Assembly: GCA_001799045.1 (NCBI GenBank) | Contig: MGRY01000183.1 | Span: 1-7,725, forward strand | From: Deltaproteobacteria bacterium RIFCSPLOWO2_02_56_12 | GTDB lineage: Bacteria; Desulfobacterota; Binatia; UBA9968 | DNA length: 7,725 nt | Direction of reading: 5' to 3' | Part shown: positions 5,844-7,725 of the stretch, piece after piece | How the letters are laid out: each line of letters opens with the position of its first letter | Position numbering within the stretch: position 1 is the first letter of the stretch | Position numbers and translations under genes: made by a program | The notes under the pieces: generated by a model | What the model was told of the DNA's origin: nothing | Seen by the model: only the letters and a program-made list of their open reading frames with translations | Databases searched by the model: none

Positions 5844-6326
5844 ATGGCTGAAGAGCTAAGGCGGCAGATCTTGGATTACATGGAGAGTCATAACACCATG
5901 ACGCTGGCAACCTGTCAGGGGGACATTCCCTGGGCGGCGACGGTTTTTTATGCCAGCGACGGTTTTCGGCTCTATTTCTTCTCCGCGCCGGACTCCCGCC
6001 ACTGTCAGAACTTGGCGATGAATCCGCGAGTCGCGGTGACGATCCAGGAGGACTATCACGATTGGCGCAAGATCAAGGGGATCCAGCTCGAAGGCAAGGT
6101 TGCGGCGGTCAGTTCTCTCCTCGAGAAGGGGAAAGCGATGGCGGCTTACCTGCGCAAGTATCCCGAGGTCATGAAGATTTTCACCGATCCGGCGAGCGGC
6201 GCTTTGCACCGGGCTTTTCTGAAAGTGAAGTTTTACTGCGTGGTTGCGGAGCGGATTTATTATATCGACAATGAACAGGGGTTCGGCAAAAGACAAGAGC
6301 TCGTTATTGGCGAGTCAACCAAATAG
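5844..6326 (+). CDS. Pyridoxamine 5'-phosphate oxidase-like FMN-binding split-barrel protein (first)
   Basis: A 160-residue protein of the PNPOx-like split-barrel superfamily, which binds FMN or related flavins at a dimer interface. Supporting segments are NTMTLATCQGDIPWAATVFY (17-36), the strand GFRLYFFSAPDSRHCQNLAMNPRVAVTI (40-67, quoted only as its ends GFRLYFF and NPRVAVTI), and the family hallmark KIKGIQLEGKV (76-86). A C-terminal segment FYCVVAERIYYIDNEQGFGKR follows. It resembles the YhbP/general-stress-type subgroup rather than true PdxH, so pyridoxal phosphate synthesis is not implied. The ATG at 5844 lies 31 bases after fni and has only a weak purine-rich upstream stretch. The substrate is unknown. 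Position behind three flavin-linked genes suggests an FMN-dependent reductase or flavin-binding role, which is inference. Confidence 0.8.
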   Translation: MAEELRRQILDYMESHNTMTLATCQGDIPWAATVFYASDGFRLYFFSAPDSRHCQNLAMNPRVAVTIQEDYHDWRKIKGIQLEGKVAAVSSLLEKGKAMAAYLRKYPEVMKIFTDPASGALHRAFLKVKFYCVVAERIYYIDNEQGFGKRQELVIGESTK

Positions 6327-6361
6327 CTCGTCAAGCGTCTAATTAATATAGCACGACGAAG

Positions 6362-6838
6362 ATGTCCCAACTTCTAGGCAAGGAACTGACAAAAGAGCTC
6401 TTTAACCTGCTCAAGGGGGAAAATGTCGCCTCCAAGTTGGGCAAGGCCATTGTCATCGTCACGGTGGATGACAAAGGATGGCCTCATCCGGCCATGCTCT
6501 CCTATTACGAGGTCGTTGCCAAAGAGCGCTCCAGGATCGATCTGGCGATCGGTAAGACCAGCACCACGACCAAAAACCTGCGGCGGACCGGGCAGATCAC
6601 GCTGCTCATTACAGACAGCGGCATCAATTACTACCTCAAGGGAAGCGCCCGCGAGATCAAGGAATCCATGGAAGGGGTGTCCTTCATGTCTCTCTTTCGC
6701 GTCGAGATCGAACAGCTCCTGGAAGATCTGGAACCTGACGCAGTGATCACCAGCGGTGTCACTTTCAGCCGCCCGCAGAAAAAAGAGGTGAATGCAATAG
6801 TCGGAAAAATCTTTCAGGCGATTCGGAGCGAGCCATGA
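6362..6838 (+). CDS. Pyridoxamine 5'-phosphate oxidase-like FMN-binding split-barrel protein (second)
   Basis: A 158-residue protein with a second, clearly different, split-barrel sequence. Recognisable parts are the first strands AIVIVTVDDKGWPHPAMLSYYEV (29-51, key residues GWPHPAM), the segment RIDLAIGKTSTTTKNLRRTGQITLLI (58-83, key residues STTTKNL), where the basic and Thr-rich loop sits where FMN phosphate is usually bound, and YYLKGSAREI (90-99). The C-terminal 40 residues are helical. It shares little direct identity with the gene before it, so recent duplication is unlikely. The substrate is unknown. Its TGA stop overlaps the start of the next gene (ATGA), which ties its expression to the efflux adaptor rather than only to the flavin genes. 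A spacer of 35 bases separates it from the first split-barrel gene. Confidence 0.75.
   Translation: MSQLLGKELTKELFNLLKGENVASKLGKAIVIVTVDDKGWPHPAMLSYYEVVAKERSRIDLAIGKTSTTTKNLRRTGQITLLITDSGINYYLKGSAREIKESMEGVSFMSLFRVEIEQLLEDLEPDAVITSGVTFSRPQKKEVNAIVGKIFQAIRSEP
6825..6828 (+). promoter_or_regulatory. Ribosome binding site of the periplasmic adaptor gene
   Basis: GGAG lies 6 bases before the ATG at 6835, inside the 3' end of the second split-barrel gene. It supports the ATGA-overlap start of the adaptor, whose signal-anchor sequence follows directly. Confidence 0.5.
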
Positions 6839-7725
6839 AACGGACGCGGGTTGTTGTGATAGCTGTCGCGCTTTGCCTGGCCGGTCTCGCAGGTGTGGCC
6901 TTTTGGCGCTTCGGCAATGGAGGCCAAGAGTCTCCATATATGACCACGCCGGTGCAAAAAGGGGATATCACCCAGGTGGTGACGGCAACCGGCAGCCTTT
7001 CGGCCGTGATTACGGTTCAGGTAGGAAGCCAGATCTCCGGAACTATTGAAAAGCTCAACGCGGATTTTAACAGCAAGGTCAAAGCAGGACAGGTGGTTGC
7101 TCAACTCAACCAGGACAAATTCAAAGCGGCAGTCGACCAAGCCAAGGCCAATCTCTTGGCAGCCCGATCCAATGTAGCAAAGGCGAAGGTCGGCGTTGAG
7201 GATACGCGACGGACCTTGGAGCGGAACAAAGAGCTAGCAAAACGCGGGCTCATTGCCCAGAGCGATCTGGATGCGGCTCAGACCGCCTATGATGCCGCAG
7301 CGGCGCAGCTCGAAGTCAACAACGCCCAGGTGGCGCAAGCCCAGGCGGCGTTGAATCAAACCTCCGTCGATCTTGAGAATACGATTATCCGCTCTCCGGT
7401 GGACGGCATCGTGGTCTCGCGCAACGTGGATGTAGGGCAGACGGTAGCCGCATCGCTGCAAGCGCCGGTTTTATTTCTCATCGCCAACGACCTCAGTAAG
7501 ATGCAGGTCGATACCAATGTGAGCGAGGGTGATGTCGGTAACGTCTGGATGGATCAGGAAGTTACCTTCACCGTTGATGCCTATCCGACTCGTCGGTTTA
7601 CGGGTAAGGTGCTGCAGGTGCGCAATGCCGCGATCATGGTGCAAAATGTCGTAACCTATGACGCTGTGGTCGGGGTCGATAACAAGGAGCTTTTGCTGAA
7701 GCCTGGAATGACCGCGAACGTGGAG
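6835..7725 (+). CDS. MacA/HlyD-type periplasmic adaptor (membrane fusion protein), 3' end outside the window
   Basis: Periplasmic adaptor of a tripartite efflux pump; 297 residues are visible and the frame is open to the window edge. Residues about 5-25 form a hydrophobic inner-membrane anchor after MKRTR. Then come the first lipoyl half (VQVGSQISGTIEKL at 61-74, VKAGQVVAQLN at 82-92), a long Ala/Gln-rich alpha-helical hairpin at about 95-180, the second lipoyl half (IIRSPVDGIVVSRNVDVGQTV at about 184-204, key residues SPVDG), and the barrel (SKMQVDTNVSEGDVG at 221-235, FTVDAYPTRRFTGKV at 245-259). The segment QTVAASLQAP resembles MacA proteins, which work with the ABC transporter MacB, so a macB-like gene is the likely next gene. 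The ATG overlaps the previous stop as ATGA. The exporter type and substrate cannot be seen. Confidence 0.92.
   Translation, partial: MKRTRVVVIAVALCLAGLAGVAFWRFGNGGQESPYMTTPVQKGDITQVVTATGSLSAVITVQVGSQISGTIEKLNADFNSKVKAGQVVAQLNQDKFKAAVDQAKANLLAARSNVAKAKVGVEDTRRTLERNKELAKRGLIAQSDLDAAQTAYDAAAAQLEVNNAQVAQAQAALNQTSVDLENTIIRSPVDGIVVSRNVDVGQTVAASLQAPVLFLIANDLSKMQVDTNVSEGDVGNVWMDQEVTFTVDAYPTRRFTGKVLQVRNAAIMVQNVVTYDAVVGVDNKELLLKPGMTANVE

Noticed and set aside
6307..6349. TTGGCG and TAATAT as a promoter for the second split-barrel gene
   Set aside because: The gap between the two boxes is about 31 bases, far from the usual 16-18, so it is not supported.

Overview
The window looks like a chromosomal segment of a diderm (Gram-negative) bacterium of moderately high GC, judged by eye. 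It has densely packed genes, all on the + strand, one strong Shine-Dalgarno site and a periplasmic adaptor gene. An anaerobic or facultative lineage such as Desulfobacterota or a related phylum would fit the mix of molybdenum-hydroxylase maturation genes, type 2 IPP isomerase and an archaeal-type riboflavin kinase. That placement is inference, not something read from a marker gene.

Layout. (1) 3-2105: a MoxR/CoxD AAA+ ATPase, cut at its 5' end by the window edge, and a CoxE VWA-domain protein, 3 bases apart. (2) 2106-2348: an intergenic region with heptanucleotide tandem repeats on both sides of a 151-bp palindromic, MITE-like element. (3) 2349-3514: two overlapping XdhC/CoxI-family genes. 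The first is a stand-alone cysteine-bearing N-terminal domain; the second is a degenerate N-terminal domain fused to the Rossmann C-terminal domain. (4) 3515-3698: a second heptad array and a second copy of the same element, in the same orientation, ending 3 bases before the next start codon. (5) 3699-5812: a CTP-dependent (archaeal-type) riboflavin kinase, a UbiX flavin prenyltransferase and a type 2 isopentenyl-diphosphate isomerase. (6) 5844-6838: two small proteins of the pyridoxamine-phosphate-oxidase-like FMN-binding split-barrel superfamily. (7) 6835-7725: a MacA/HlyD-type periplasmic adaptor running off the 3' edge, overlapping the preceding stop codon as ATGA.

How the genes fit together. 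The cox/xdhC genes form a maturation module for a molybdenum hydroxylase of the xanthine dehydrogenase/CO dehydrogenase family. Its structural genes are not in the window and probably lie upstream. Genes 3699-5812 make a coherent set for prenylated FMN: the kinase makes FMN, the isomerase (itself FMN-dependent) makes DMAPP, and UbiX joins an FMN and a dimethylallyl donor into prFMN, the cofactor of UbiD-type decarboxylases. No UbiD is visible here. The two FMN-barrel proteins extend the flavin theme, and the adaptor begins what is probably an efflux pump operon.

The points most worth a second look are the FMN/DMAPP/prFMN gene set built on an archaeal-type kinase, and the pair of direct-repeat MITE-like elements that bracket the xdhC genes.
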